A stretch of 64,000 nucleotides of DNA from DSVZ01 sp037439785 (GTDB lineage: Bacteria; Verrucomicrobiota; Verrucomicrobiia; Limisphaerales; J093), in contig JBBIVJ010000008.1 of NCBI GenBank assembly GCA_037439785.1, forward strand, positions 65,079-129,078, given 5' to 3'. Numbering within the stretch: position 1 is the first letter of the stretch; the number at the start of each line of letters is the position of its first letter. The translations under genes were made by a program, and so were the position numbers. Positions 46,492 to 56,484 of the stretch are shown in pieces. Under the pieces are notes generated by a model, which was not told the DNA's origin, did not search any database, and saw only the letters and a list, made by a program, of their open reading frames with translations.

Positions 46492-47634
46492 ATGGCTTCA
46501 GTTCCGCACCTGAGTCCCGCCGAGCGGCAACGCTACGCCCGGCACCTGATGCTGCCGGAGGTGGGCAAGGAGGGCCAGCGCAAGCTGCGGGCCGCCCGCG
46601 TGCTGTGCCTGGGGGCGGGCGGGCTGGGTTCGCCCGTGGCGCTGTACCTGGCCGCCGCCGGGGTGGGGCGCCTGGGGCTGGTGGACTTCGATGCGGTGGA
46701 CCTTTCGAACCTCCAGCGCCAGATTCTGCACGGCACCCCCGACGTCGGCCGGCCCAAGGTCGAATCGGCCCGCGCCACCCTCGAGCGCCTCAACCCCCAC
46801 GTCGAGGTGCTCACCCATCCGGTGAGGTGCACCGCCGCCAACGCCCTGGACCTGATCCGCGACTACGACGTGGTGGTTGACGGCACCGACAACTTCCCCA
46901 CCCGCTACCTGGCCAACGATGCCTGCGTGCTCCTGGGCAAGCCCAACGTGTACGGCGCGGTCTTCCGCTGGGAAGGCCAGGCCAGCTTTTTTGCCCCCCA
47001 CCTGGGCGCGCCCTGCTACCGCTGTTTGTACCCGGAGCCGCCCACCCCCGGAGCCGCCCCAAGTTGTGTCGAGGCCGGCGTCCTGGGGGTCATGCCCGGC
47101 CTCATCGGCTGCATCCAGGCCGTCGAAACCCTCAAGTTCCTCCTCGGCCAGGGCACCTCGCTGCGCGGGCGCTTGCTCCTCTGCAACGCCCTGGACCTGC
47201 GCTTCCGGGAAATCCGCGTCCGCCGCGATCCCGGCTGCCCGGTCTGTGGCGACCACCCCACCATCCGCCAACTCCGGGACCTCGTCCCCACTTGCGCCGC
47301 CGACGCCGCCAACGACGACGAGGTCAGCGTGCACGACCTGCAACGCGCGCTCCGCGACCCCGGCCGGGGCATCACCGTCCTGGATGTGCGTGAGCCGGCC
47401 GAGTGGGCCATCTGCCACCTCGAAGGGGCCCGGCTGCTGCCCTTGTCCTCCCTGCCCGCCCGCGTGGGCGAACTGGACCCTGCCCGCCCCTACTACCTGC
47501 ACTGCAAATCCGGCGTGCGCTCGCTCCAGGCGGTGGCCTGGCTCAGGCATCGCGGCTTCACCCACGTCAAAAGTGTCCGCGGCGGCATCCTGGCCTGGGC
47601 CGACGCCTACGCGCCCGACCTGCCGCGCTACTGA
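46492..47634 (+). CDS. moeZ: MoeZ/MoeB-type adenylyltransferase with rhodanese domain
   Basis: A 380-residue E1-like enzyme. The ThiF/MoeB domain has the nucleotide loop CLGAGGLGSPVALYLAAAGV (residues 36-55), LVDFDAVDLSNLQRQ and VDGTDNFPTRYLAND, plus zinc pairs CYRC and CPVC. The C-terminal rhodanese domain (about residues 285-375) has the active Cys in HCKSGVRS. MoeZ activates the C-terminus of small sulfur-carrier proteins by adenylation and then supplies sulfur through the rhodanese domain, for molybdopterin, thiamine or cysteine synthesis. The partner is unknown here. The gene is convergent with the U32 gene. Confidence 0.93.
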   Translation: MASVPHLSPAERQRYARHLMLPEVGKEGQRKLRAARVLCLGAGGLGSPVALYLAAAGVGRLGLVDFDAVDLSNLQRQILHGTPDVGRPKVESARATLERLNPHVEVLTHPVRCTAANALDLIRDYDVVVDGTDNFPTRYLANDACVLLGKPNVYGAVFRWEGQASFFAPHLGAPCYRCLYPEPPTPGAAPSCVEAGVLGVMPGLIGCIQAVETLKFLLGQGTSLRGRLLLCNALDLRFREIRVRRDPGCPVCGDHPTIRQLRDLVPTCAADAANDDEVSVHDLQRALRDPGRGITVLDVREPAEWAICHLEGARLLPLSSLPARVGELDPARPYYLHCKSGVRSLQAVAWLRHRGFTHVKSVRGGILAWADAYAPDLPRY

Positions 47635-47658
47635 GCGGCCCGCGCCCGGCCGGCCGGT

Positions 47659-50257
47659 TCACAACACCGTGACCGGTCGTTCGCCCGAATCGAGGGTGCC
47701 CCGGGTCACCCCCAGTTGAGGCTCCAGCCGCAGCTCGCGCCACAGGGCCGCGCCGTCCAGCGTGCCCGCCAGCAGCCGGCGATACCGGTCCAGGATGCGG
47801 CCCACCTCGGCCGGGGATTCGTCCAGGAACTCGACACGAAACCAGCGCGCCCCCAGCTCGCGAAACCGTGCCGCGTACTCGGCGCCGGTCTGGGCGCGGG
47901 CGTGGTACACGGTGTTGCGGCACCCCGCGTCGGCCTTGAGCGGGTGCAATGCCCCGCGCCGGTCGCGCAACTGGACGACGTGTTTCTCGCACGGCCGACC
48001 GCAGTCGCGGTAATCCCGCCCCGAACTCAGAAAGGCGCAAAACACGCAATGCTCCATGTGAAACAAGGGCATGTGCTGGTGGAGCGTGATCTCGATCCGG
48101 TCCGCGGGCGCGGCAGCCAGCAGGGCCTCGAGCTGGACGTTGTTCAGGTCGTAGGAGGCGGTGACCCGCTCCAGCCCGTACCGCTCCAGAAACCAGTCGG
48201 CGGCGAGCGGATTGGCCACGTTCAGGGAATAGTCGCCCACACACCGGCAGCCGGCGAAAGCCGCGAGGTGATCGTGGTGGCGCACCAGGTAACCGTCCGC
48301 CTCCGCCGCCCGCACCTGGCGCAGGATCCATTCTTCGCCCGGCTTGGTGATGCGCGGCGGCGCCACATAAACCGTGGCCGCCGCCCCGGCGGCCCGGACC
48401 CGCGCCACGGCCTCGCGGTAGCGACGGGGGTCCTCCAGTTCGCAGTACAACAGGCGGACGCCGGCGGCCAGGGCGACCTCCAACTGGGCCAGACTGCGCA
48501 CCAGTACCACCAGCTCGGGGGCGGGGGAGACGGCCGGCTCCGGCGGGCAGTTTCGCACCGTGCGGAGGGCCTCCGTCAGGGGGGAGTCTGCCCGCAGCGT
48601 CCAGCGCGGCGGCGTGGCCCGCTGGCGTTCGAGCTCCGCCACCACCGCGCGGCGCAGGCGGTTCAACTCGCTCCAGGACAGGAGCAGGTCGCCCTCCAGA
48701 AGGCACTCGAGCCGGCCGAGCTGGAACGGCGTGCCGCCCAGGCGACCCAGTTGCCCGGCCAGGCGGGCGGGGGTGAGCGGTTGATCGGTGGCCGGCTGCA
48801 AGGGCAGGGCGGAATCGGCCCGCGCCACGTGGCCTTGCGGGTCACGAGCGATCAACGGCAACGGCGTGCCCGCCGCACCGTGCACCTCGAAATCGAGCGG
48901 CTGGCGGAACCGGATGACCCCGCCGGCGTAGCTGCGGTGCAGGCGGCGCTCCAGGGCAGGGTCGCTGGTCTTCCAGAGCCGGTCGCCCGGCCGGACGCGG
49001 CGGAAGTCCACCTCGCCGTTGCCGAAGGTCAGGATGACTTCGGCGATGCGGGAAGCGTCCTCCGTTGCCTTCCGCTGCGCGGCCGGCGCGGGGCGGATTT
49101 CGTACACCCGCCCGCCTTCCTCAGGTTCCTCCGGCCGACCGGCGTCGAAGACCACGCCGTCGCCGGGCGCCAGAGGACCCTCCAGCGCCACGTGCACCTG
49201 GTTGCCGGCTACGCGGCAAACGCGGCCGAGGAAGACGCCGCGTTTCTTGGGGTAACGGGCGTGGACCAGGGCCTGGTTGTTGATGCCGCGCAGCCAGCCG
49301 GTGAACAGCCCGCGCGAAAAGGCCATCTCCATTTCGTAGCGCGCCGACGGGGGCACGGCCGGCGCCGCCCCGGCCCGGCCTTCCGCCACGCGGTCCAGCG
49401 CCTCGCGGTAGAGGCGGGTGATGCTGGCGACGTAGGCCGGGGATTTGAGCCGGCCCTCGATCTTGAGCGAGGCCAGCCCCGGCCGGACGAACTGGGGGAC
49501 CAGCTCGATCGTGGCCAGGTCCTGCGGGCTGAGCAGGTAGCGGCGGTCCCCCAGCGGCACGGTCCGGCCGTCGCTCACCAAGCGCGTAGGGCAGGCGGCA
49601 GGCCTGGGCGCACTCGCCGCAGTTGGCCGAGCGGCCGCCCAGCGCCTCACTGGTCAGGCACTGGCCCGAGTAGGCCACGCAGAGCGCGCCGTGCACGAAC
49701 ACCTCCAGCGGCACGGTGGCGGCCGTGGCCTGTTGGATGGCCTCGAGGTCGCGCAGGGTGCATTCCCGGGCGAGCACCACCCACTGGCAGCCCAGCTCGC
49801 GCGCAAACGCCACCCCCGCCGCGCTGGTCACGGTCATCTGCGTCGAGGCGTGGATGGGGAAGTCGGGCGAGAGCAGGCGGATCAGCCGGCACAGCCCCAC
49901 GTCCTGCACGATCACCGCGTCCACCCCCGCAGTGATCATCGCCCGCAGCGTGCGTTCCGCCTCGGGCAGCTCCCCGGTGAAGACCAGGGTGTTGAACGTC
50001 ACGTAGCCGCGCACCCCCCGGCGGTGCAGGTACTCCATCAGCCGCGGCAGGTCGGCCTCGGCGAAGTTGGGGGCGCGCATCCGGGCGTTGAAGCGTTCCA
50101 GACCGAAGTAGATGGCGTCCGCGCCATTCTCGACCGCCGCGCGGGCGCAGTCCCAGTTGCCGTCGGGGGCGAGCAACTCGGGCAGGCGGACGCGCCCCGC
50201 CGCCGGCGTCGGCAGCGGGGCGGTGGCGGTGGCCGATTCGGAATGAGCGCGACCCAT
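47659..50257 (-). pseudogene. U32-family peptidase/RlhA-like gene with an apparent 1-bp frameshift
   Basis: Two frames join into one U32 protein of about 865 residues. The first runs from the ATG at 50257 to about 49586 and contains RVRLPELLAPDGNWDCARAAV, YFGLERFNARMRA, and ends SANCGECAQACRLPY. The second continues from about 49584 to 47659 as RLVSDGRTVPLGDRRYLL, LKIEGRLKSPAYV, then a DUF3656-like region and a second U32-like barrel with CVFCAF and GRPCEKH. The join lies exactly after CRLPY: one extra base near 49585 (TAC-G-CGC) breaks the frame. Related proteins include RlhA, which hydroxylates 23S rRNA cytidine. Either a real mutation or a sequencing error explains it. Confidence 0.85.
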
Positions 50258-50357
50258 GAGGCGGTGGTCCGCCCCTGCGGAGGGCGGCGGGCCACGGTGA
50301 AGATACGGTTTGCCGCCGGCCCTGGCCAGCCGCTTCCGGCCGGGCGGGGCGGGCGTT

Positions 50358-51461
50358 TCAGCCGGCGAGCAGCAGTTCGAGCATCGCCCGGTCCAGCTTG
50401 TGGCCCTCCCAGTCTTCGTAGGTGACATCGGCGCGGCCGCTGTCCACCACGCCGAAACTGCCGCGGAGGTTCCAGAGCGCCCAGCCCCAGCCGGCGGCCC
50501 TCCAGAGGTCCAGGAAGTCGCGCATCCACGCCAGGGCCACGCGGTGGGGGGTCTTGTTGAACGCGCCCCATTCGCCCACGTGGACGCCCACACCCTGCCG
50601 TTCGAGGGCCTGCCAGGGTTCGAGGCATTCGCGGCGCAGCCGCTCCTTGTCCCAGACGTCGCCTTCGCGCAGCTTCAGCGGCCAGTCGGGCGTGGGCCAG
50701 TTCTGGCCGTTGACCCAACTGGCGCCGTGGTGGCTGACGCGCATGGGCTGGTAGCCGCGGGTGCTCTGGGCCACGCCCAGGGGGATCAGCTCGGGCACGG
50801 GGCGGTTGCCCCAGCGCAGGCCGTCGGCGATGATCAGCCGGTCGGAGTCTTCGGCGCGGATGGCCTTCGCGAGCCGGTCCACGATGCGCACGTAGTTGGC
50901 GGGGGGGTCGTCCTTGGGCTCGTTGAGCAGGTCGAAGCTGAGGTGGCGGTTGGGGATGCCCTTGTAGCGGCGGGCGAAGGCGGCCCAGTGGAGCGCGCAG
51001 ACCTCGAGGGCCTCCTCGTCCTGCCAGAGGTCCTTCGGCTCGGGGGGCGGGTTCACGCAGTAGCCGGGGGCGCGATGGAAGTTGAGGTTCACATGCACGC
51101 CGTGCTGCCGGCCGAACTCGACGGCCTGGTCTATGTGCCGGAGCTCCGGCTCGCGCAGCACCCGCCAGTCCGCGGGGTCGGTCCAGCAGCGGTAGGACAT
51201 GGGCAGGCGGGCGAAGTTGAAGCCCCAGCGGGCCATCCACTCGAAGTCGCGTTCGCGGAAGGGCGGGTTGCCGCCCTCGCGGTGGGTGAATTTTTCGAGG
51301 AGGTTGAAGCCGCGCCAGCGGGGCAGTTTCTTCGGCGAAGGCTCGGGCAGCCCGGCGGTGGGGGCGGCGGCGTGGGTTCGGGCCAGGGGGGCGGCGGCCA
51401 GCACGGTGACCGCGCCGGCGGTGCGGCCCAGGAATTCGCGGCGGGTGAGGGAGGTGTCCAT
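50358..51461 (-). CDS. secreted GH5-family glycoside hydrolase
   Basis: A 367-residue protein. TRREFLGRTAGAVTVLAAA (residues 5-23) is a twin-arginine signal. The TIM barrel has LRHIDQAVEFGRQHGVHVNLNFH, the acid/base Glu in SFDLLNEPKDD (near residue 187), and the nucleophile Glu in GVGVHVGEWGAFN (near 297), the GH5 pattern. Such enzymes cleave beta-1,4- or related glucans and mannans. The ATG at 51461 was chosen; another ATG lies 9 bp upstream. The gene diverges from ygiQ with 130 bp between starts, enough for two promoters, though none is clear. Confidence 0.9.
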   Translation of the reverse strand: MDTSLTRREFLGRTAGAVTVLAAAPLARTHAAAPTAGLPEPSPKKLPRWRGFNLLEKFTHREGGNPPFRERDFEWMARWGFNFARLPMSYRCWTDPADWRVLREPELRHIDQAVEFGRQHGVHVNLNFHRAPGYCVNPPPEPKDLWQDEEALEVCALHWAAFARRYKGIPNRHLSFDLLNEPKDDPPANYVRIVDRLAKAIRAEDSDRLIIADGLRWGNRPVPELIPLGVAQSTRGYQPMRVSHHGASWVNGQNWPTPDWPLKLREGDVWDKERLRRECLEPWQALERQGVGVHVGEWGAFNKTPHRVALAWMRDFLDLWRAAGWGWALWNLRGSFGVVDSGRADVTYEDWEGHKLDRAMLELLLAG

Positions 51462-51591
51462 GCCCTGCATTGGATGCCGCCGCGGGGCGGGATTCAACCC
51501 CGGAATGGCCCGCCGGGCGGCCCCGCGAGACGGCGGGCGGGGGAGGGACAGGTTGCGTGCCGCGGGGCCGTGCGGCACTTTCCGCGCCGCC

Positions 51592-53364
51592 ATGCCAAAC
51601 CGGCCTGCGCCCTCCCCGTTGCCCGACGCCCGCGGGTTCCTGCCCATGACCCGCGAGGAGATGGCGCTGCGCGGCTGGGCGGAGCTGGACGTGCTCCTGA
51701 TCACGGGCGATGCCTACGTGGACCATCCCTCGTTTGGCGCGGCGATGATCGGGCGGGTGCTCGAGGCCGAGGGCTTGCGGGTGGGCATCTTGGCCCAGCC
51801 GGACTGGCGGACCCTCGAGTCCATCACCCTCATGGGCTCGCCGCGGCTGTTCGTGGGCGTGACCGCCGGCAACCTTGACTCGATGCTCTCGAACTACACC
51901 GCCGCCCGCCACAAGCGGAAGGAGGATGTGTACAGCGAGGGGGGCGTGCCCGGCAACCGCCCCAACCACGCCGCCATCGTGTACACCCAGATGGCCCGGC
52001 GCGCCTTCCCCGGCGTGCCGGTGGTGCTGGGCGGCATGGAGGCGAGCATGCGCCGGGTGGTCCACTACGATTACTGGGAGGACAAGTTGCGGCCCTCGAT
52101 CCTGGCCGACGCCAAGGCCGACGTGCTGGTGTACGGCATGGGCGAGACGGCCGTGCGGGAGATCGCCCGCCGCTTGCGCGCGGGCCGGCGCGACTTCTCC
52201 GGCATCCGCGGCACGGCGCGGTTCCTCGGCGCCAGGGCCGCGGCGGCGGCGGACTTTTCCGACTGCCTCATCCTGCCGGGCTGGGAGGACATTCAACGGG
52301 ACAAGAAGTTGCTGCTGCGCCTGACCAAGGTGGTCGAGGCCCAGCAAACGCCCTTCTGCGGCAAGCGCCTGGTCCAAGGGCACGGGGACCGGGCCGTGGT
52401 CCAGGAACCGCCCGCCTTCCCGCTGGACGGTCCGGACCTGGACGCGCTGTACGAACTGCCCTTCCAGCGCGCGCCCCATCCCCGCTACCGGCAGCCCATC
52501 CCCGGCTTTGCCACCATCAAGGACTCGATCATCGTCTCCCGCGGCTGCGCCGGCGGCTGCACCTTCTGCGGGCTGGGCTTCCACCAGGGCAAGTTTGTCA
52601 CCAGCCGCAGCGTGGACTCGGTGCTCAAGGAAATCCGCCGCCTCACCGAGCTGGAGACCTTCCGCGGCACCGTCTCCGACCTGGGCGGGCCCACGGCCAA
52701 CCTCTTCGCCGCCCGGAACGGCCACGCCGAGGAGTGCCAGAAGTGCCACCGCCCGAGCTGCCTCTGGCCCACCATCTGCCCGGTGTTCAAGGTGGACGAG
52801 GAAAAGCAACTCGAGCTGCTGCGCCGCGCCCGCACCCAGCCCGGCGTCAAACACGTCTTCGTCCAGTCCGGCATTCGCATGGACGTGGCCCTGCGCACGC
52901 CCACCTACCTCCAGGAGCTGGTGCAACACCACGTCTCCGGCCACCTGAAGGTCGCCCCCGAACACCTGCATCCGGAGGTCCTGCGGCGGATGCGCAAGCC
53001 GGCCGGGGACTTCCAGGGCTTCATGGAAAAGTTTTTCGAGCTCAGTGCCGAGGCCGGCAGGGAGCAGTACCTGGTGCCGTACTTCATCTCGAGCTTCCCC
53101 GGCTGCACCGAGGAGGAAATGGGCGTGGTCGAACTGTTCCTCAAAAAGGAGCGCTGGAACCTCCAGCAGGTCCAGGACTTCATCCCCCTGCCCATGACCG
53201 GCGCCGCGGCCATGTACGTGACCGGCCTGGACATCAACACCGAGCGACCCATCCCCGTGGTCCGCAACGCCGGCGAACGCGAGCGCCAGAAACGGATGCT
53301 CCGTCCCAACGCCCCGCCCCGCCGCGCCCGCGCCGTCACCCCGGACGTGGACTCGGTCGAGTAG
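51592..53364 (+). CDS. ygiQ: YgiQ-family radical SAM protein
   Basis: A 590-residue protein. Family N-terminal blocks are LDVLLITGDAYVDHPSFG and VVLGGMEASMRRVVHYDYW. The radical-SAM cluster motif is SRGCAGGCTFCGLGFHQG (C-x3-C-x2-C near residue 319). Later come KCHRPSCLWPTICPVF, with extra cysteines, and VAPEHLHPEVLRRMRKP. The family is widely conserved but its reaction is not known. The length is normal. It overlaps the convergent membrane-protein gene by 29 bp at the 3' end. Confidence 0.92.
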   Translation: MPNRPAPSPLPDARGFLPMTREEMALRGWAELDVLLITGDAYVDHPSFGAAMIGRVLEAEGLRVGILAQPDWRTLESITLMGSPRLFVGVTAGNLDSMLSNYTAARHKRKEDVYSEGGVPGNRPNHAAIVYTQMARRAFPGVPVVLGGMEASMRRVVHYDYWEDKLRPSILADAKADVLVYGMGETAVREIARRLRAGRRDFSGIRGTARFLGARAAAAADFSDCLILPGWEDIQRDKKLLLRLTKVVEAQQTPFCGKRLVQGHGDRAVVQEPPAFPLDGPDLDALYELPFQRAPHPRYRQPIPGFATIKDSIIVSRGCAGGCTFCGLGFHQGKFVTSRSVDSVLKEIRRLTELETFRGTVSDLGGPTANLFAARNGHAEECQKCHRPSCLWPTICPVFKVDEEKQLELLRRARTQPGVKHVFVQSGIRMDVALRTPTYLQELVQHHVSGHLKVAPEHLHPEVLRRMRKPAGDFQGFMEKFFELSAEAGREQYLVPYFISSFPGCTEEEMGVVELFLKKERWNLQQVQDFIPLPMTGAAAMYVTGLDINTERPIPVVRNAGERERQKRMLRPNAPPRRARAVTPDVDSVE

Positions 53365-54823
53365 CCTCCGCCCCGGGCGGGGGCGGGACCGCTGCCGCGG
53401 GGAGCGGCGCGCGCGACCGCCGCGACCAGGCCAGTGCCGTCAACCCCGCCGCACATGCCAGAAAGGCCAGGCCGTTGGGTGTCCGGGCCGTCCACGCCGC
53501 CCAGGGCCAGGGGAAACGGAACACCACCCAGTTCAGCCCGAAAAACAGCCAGACCGCGCCGGCCAGGGCCCCCGGCAGCCAGCCGCAGGCAGGCGCGGTG
53601 CCGCCCGGCCCGGCCCGGCGCAACGCCCAACCGGCCAGCGCCCCGCTGGCCGCCAGCGGCAGGACAAAGACCAGGCCCCACACCAGCGGCGTTGGCGCGC
53701 CCGGCCAGTCTGCCAACGCCCGCAGCGTGGTCTTGCCGGCGATGGGCAAAAGGGTAACCGGCCCCCACACCAGCCACGGGCTGAGCCGCCCGCCGGCGGT
53801 CGCCAGCAAGGGCAACACCACCATCACCAGCCCGAAATCGTAGGCCTGCTCCAGGGCCGGGAGCCCGACCAGTTCCGCGCCGGTCAACAGCAGCACATGT
53901 CCGCTCAGCAGCGCGCCCTCGGCCGCGGCCGGCAGCGCCGCGCCCGTCTCAGGTGCGAGCGGGCACAGGCGGGCCCGGTTCCGCCAGACACCCCAGCCCA
54001 GCGCCGCTCCCATCACGCCGCCGAAGGTGGTTTCCATCCAGTTCCACCAGTTCAGGCGCGGGTCCAGCCAGGTCCAGACTCCGCCCTGGAACCAGCCGGG
54101 ATTCCAGGCGTGCAGGGCTTGCAGGCTTTGCCCCAGCGGGAAGCCCAGCGCGCCACCCAGGATGCCCCAGCCGGCCAGCCGCACCGCCAGCGGGTCACGG
54201 CGAACCCAGCGCAGCCAGACCAGCAGCCCCAGCAACGCCAGCCACAACCCGCCCCAGAGCTCGCGCCGCGGTCGCAGGTCGGTCGCCTCCGGGTACCAGC
54301 GCCAATCGGCGGAGAAGTACACGCGCGGCAGCACGCGGCGGGCGGGGTCAAACGGCTCGTTCAGCAGTTGAATGCCCAGCGCGCACAACAGGCCCAGCCC
54401 GGCCATCAGCGACGCCAGTTCAAGCAGGCGAAGGCGCCGCCCGCCCAGCCCCAGGCCCAGCGCCGCGCCGGCGAACCCGATCCAGACCCCGCCTTTGACT
54501 GCCAGGCCGAGCATCCCCCACCCCAGCGCAGCCCACTGGCCGATGAGCGGCGGGTTTTGGGTCAGCCCGATCGTCTGGCCGTAGGTCATCGAGCCGCCGA
54601 AGCCCATCGCCAGCGTGACCAGGGCCACGGCCCGGCTCACGGACCCCGACGGCGCGGCACGCAGCCACAGCAGCGCCAGGGTAAGGCTGACCAGCACGCC
54701 GGCGATCATCGCACCGGTCTCGTGGCCGTACTGGCCGCGAATGCCCCAGCCCATCGCCCCGGCCAGGGCGGGAAACAGCACGGCCTGCCAGCGCGAAGGC
54801 GCGGTGGGCGGGGGGGGGGTCAA
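53336..54823 (-). CDS. polytopic membrane protein of unknown function
   Basis: A 495-residue protein with about 11-13 membrane segments (PALAGAMGWGIRGQYGHETG at the start, GGSMTYGQTIGLTQNPPLIG, FGLVMVVLPLLATAGG). The early AMGWGIRGQYGHETGAMIAG block looks conserved and may be a substrate or ligand loop, but I do not recognise the family. It starts with TTG at 54823, overlapping the GH28-like stop by 4 bp (TTGA), which suggests translational coupling. A run of ten C (G10 on the plus strand, 54810-54819) lies at codons 2-5. The coupling suggests a link to handling products of the GH28-like enzyme. Confidence 0.65.
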   Translation of the reverse strand: MTPPPPTAPSRWQAVLFPALAGAMGWGIRGQYGHETGAMIAGVLVSLTLALLWLRAAPSGSVSRAVALVTLAMGFGGSMTYGQTIGLTQNPPLIGQWAALGWGMLGLAVKGGVWIGFAGAALGLGLGGRRLRLLELASLMAGLGLLCALGIQLLNEPFDPARRVLPRVYFSADWRWYPEATDLRPRRELWGGLWLALLGLLVWLRWVRRDPLAVRLAGWGILGGALGFPLGQSLQALHAWNPGWFQGGVWTWLDPRLNWWNWMETTFGGVMGAALGWGVWRNRARLCPLAPETGAALPAAAEGALLSGHVLLLTGAELVGLPALEQAYDFGLVMVVLPLLATAGGRLSPWLVWGPVTLLPIAGKTTLRALADWPGAPTPLVWGLVFVLPLAASGALAGWALRRAGPGGTAPACGWLPGALAGAVWLFFGLNWVVFRFPWPWAAWTARTPNGLAFLACAAGLTALAWSRRSRAPLPAAAVPPPPGAEATRPSPRPG

Positions 54824-56277
54824 GGGCGGGCCGGGTTCACGCGGTCCGGCGCGAGCAGGCGACTGTCCGGGCTGACCACGCGAGTCACGTTGCTGAGCAC
54901 CAGCGGACCTTCCGGTGAGTCCATCGCCGGGTAGCGCACCTGGTCGAGCACCAGCCGGCCGACCGATTCGGCCCACACGGCCGGCCGGGCGTCCTCGCGT
55001 TCCAGGCTCAGGCGGACGTCTTCGAGGGTGAGGTGCTCGACGTGGCGGGCGTACACGCCCCAAGCGGGTAGCGGTCGGGCGTCCACGCCGGGGCTTTTGA
55101 CCGGCTGGCGGGCCGCTTCGGCCGTACCGCCGCCGGTGAAGGCCAGGTGGGCGTTGCGGAGCACCACGTTGGTGATCGGCATCTCCGCCCAGCTCTCGAC
55201 CGAGAGGGCGGCGCGGTAGATGCCGGTGGCGGTGAGGCCGCTGATGACCACCCGGCCGACGGGGTTGTCGGGTTTGGTCCAGAGTGTGACCGGCGAGGCC
55301 ACGTTTACCATGGTGTTGTCGGCCAGAAACACCTCGTCGAGCAGGCCGCGGGTGGCGTCCCAGGCACCGGGTTGGAGGATGATGCCCGAGAGCATGTTGG
55401 TACGCCGCCGCTCGCGGGAGGTGAGGTGCGGCTGCTCGCCCGGGCCCCGGAACAGGTTGCGGGCAATGGTCAGCCGCGTGGCCGGGCCGATCAGCCGGAC
55501 GCCATTGCACGAGGAGTTGATCACGCAGCCCGCGATCAGGGTGTTGTCCCAGTACCGGCCGGCGATGGCGTCGTCGCCGGTGTAGAACGCGCAGTCGGTG
55601 ATGCGGACGTTGCGGCACCAGCGTTCCGGGGCGCCGCGCCAGTGCACGCCGTCCCAGCCGCCCACGAAGGTCACGCCGTGGAAGTCCACGTCGTCGCAGA
55701 CCATGAAGAAGACGGCGTAGTTGGCGGCGTCTTGAAAGGTCAGGTCGCGCACGAGCACGCGGCGGCAGTTGACCAGCACCAGCGCGTGCGGGCCGCGCAT
55801 TCGCTCTTCGCCGGTGGGGTCGAAGACCCGGTTACCGTCAATCATCCCCGGCCCGGCCAGGGTGAGGTCCTCGAGGTTTTCGCCGACCAGCAGGCCGCGA
55901 TGCCACTTGCCCCAGCGGGCTTCGGGCATGAAGGCGGGCGGGGCGGGGTGGCGATATTCAGTGAGGTTGGTGGTGCCGATGAGCCGCGCGCCGGCGTCCA
56001 GCCAGAGGGTGAGCCGGCTGCGCAGGTGGACGGTGCCTGAAAGGTAACGGCCGGGCGGCAGCCAGACCTGCCCGCCGCCGGCGGCCGCGCAGGCATCCAC
56101 GGCCGCCTGGAGGGCGGGGGTGTCGAGGCTCTGGCCGTCACCGCGCGCTCCGAAGTCGCGGACGTTGAACCGGGCCGGGGCGTGGGTTGGTTCGGAGGTG
56201 GCTTCGGCAGCCGGGACGATAGCCAACAGAGAGATCAGGGCAGCCAAAGGGGTTTTCACGGGCACAGTGTGGGGCAT
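54820..56277 (-). CDS. secreted GH28-like right-handed beta-helix protein
   Basis: A 485-residue protein with a signal peptide (PLAALISLLAIVPAAEA, residues 10-26). The beta-helix starts FNVRDFGARGDGQSLDTPALQ, the GH28/pectate-lyase-3 entry motif. TGDDAIAGRYWDN is the DD catalytic region; GHG is replaced by CNG (SSCNGVRLIG), and NTD is replaced by ITDC. A polygalacturonase-like role is possible but the altered motifs suggest a different substrate. The downstream membrane protein is coupled by TTGA. The ATG at 56277 gives a reasonable signal peptide. Confidence 0.82.
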   Translation of the reverse strand: MPHTVPVKTPLAALISLLAIVPAAEATSEPTHAPARFNVRDFGARGDGQSLDTPALQAAVDACAAAGGGQVWLPPGRYLSGTVHLRSRLTLWLDAGARLIGTTNLTEYRHPAPPAFMPEARWGKWHRGLLVGENLEDLTLAGPGMIDGNRVFDPTGEERMRGPHALVLVNCRRVLVRDLTFQDAANYAVFFMVCDDVDFHGVTFVGGWDGVHWRGAPERWCRNVRITDCAFYTGDDAIAGRYWDNTLIAGCVINSSCNGVRLIGPATRLTIARNLFRGPGEQPHLTSRERRRTNMLSGIILQPGAWDATRGLLDEVFLADNTMVNVASPVTLWTKPDNPVGRVVISGLTATGIYRAALSVESWAEMPITNVVLRNAHLAFTGGGTAEAARQPVKSPGVDARPLPAWGVYARHVEHLTLEDVRLSLEREDARPAVWAESVGRLVLDQVRYPAMDSPEGPLVLSNVTRVVSPDSRLLAPDRVNPARP

Positions 56278-56484
56278 GACCTCAGCTCTGCCAAGTTCAA
56301 TGGTTCACCCCGGAAGCAAAAGTCGCTCGGCTGCTTTCGCTTTTTCCCTATCGAAGTGCCGGATTCATCGCCCGAGCCCGAGCCGGGAAGCCCTCTCCCG
56401 CCGCGGTGGGCAGCCGCTCCGCCCCGCAGCAGACGGCCGGCTTTGCGCTTTGTGGGGCGGGGGAGTTGTGCTAGGACGGCGGCG

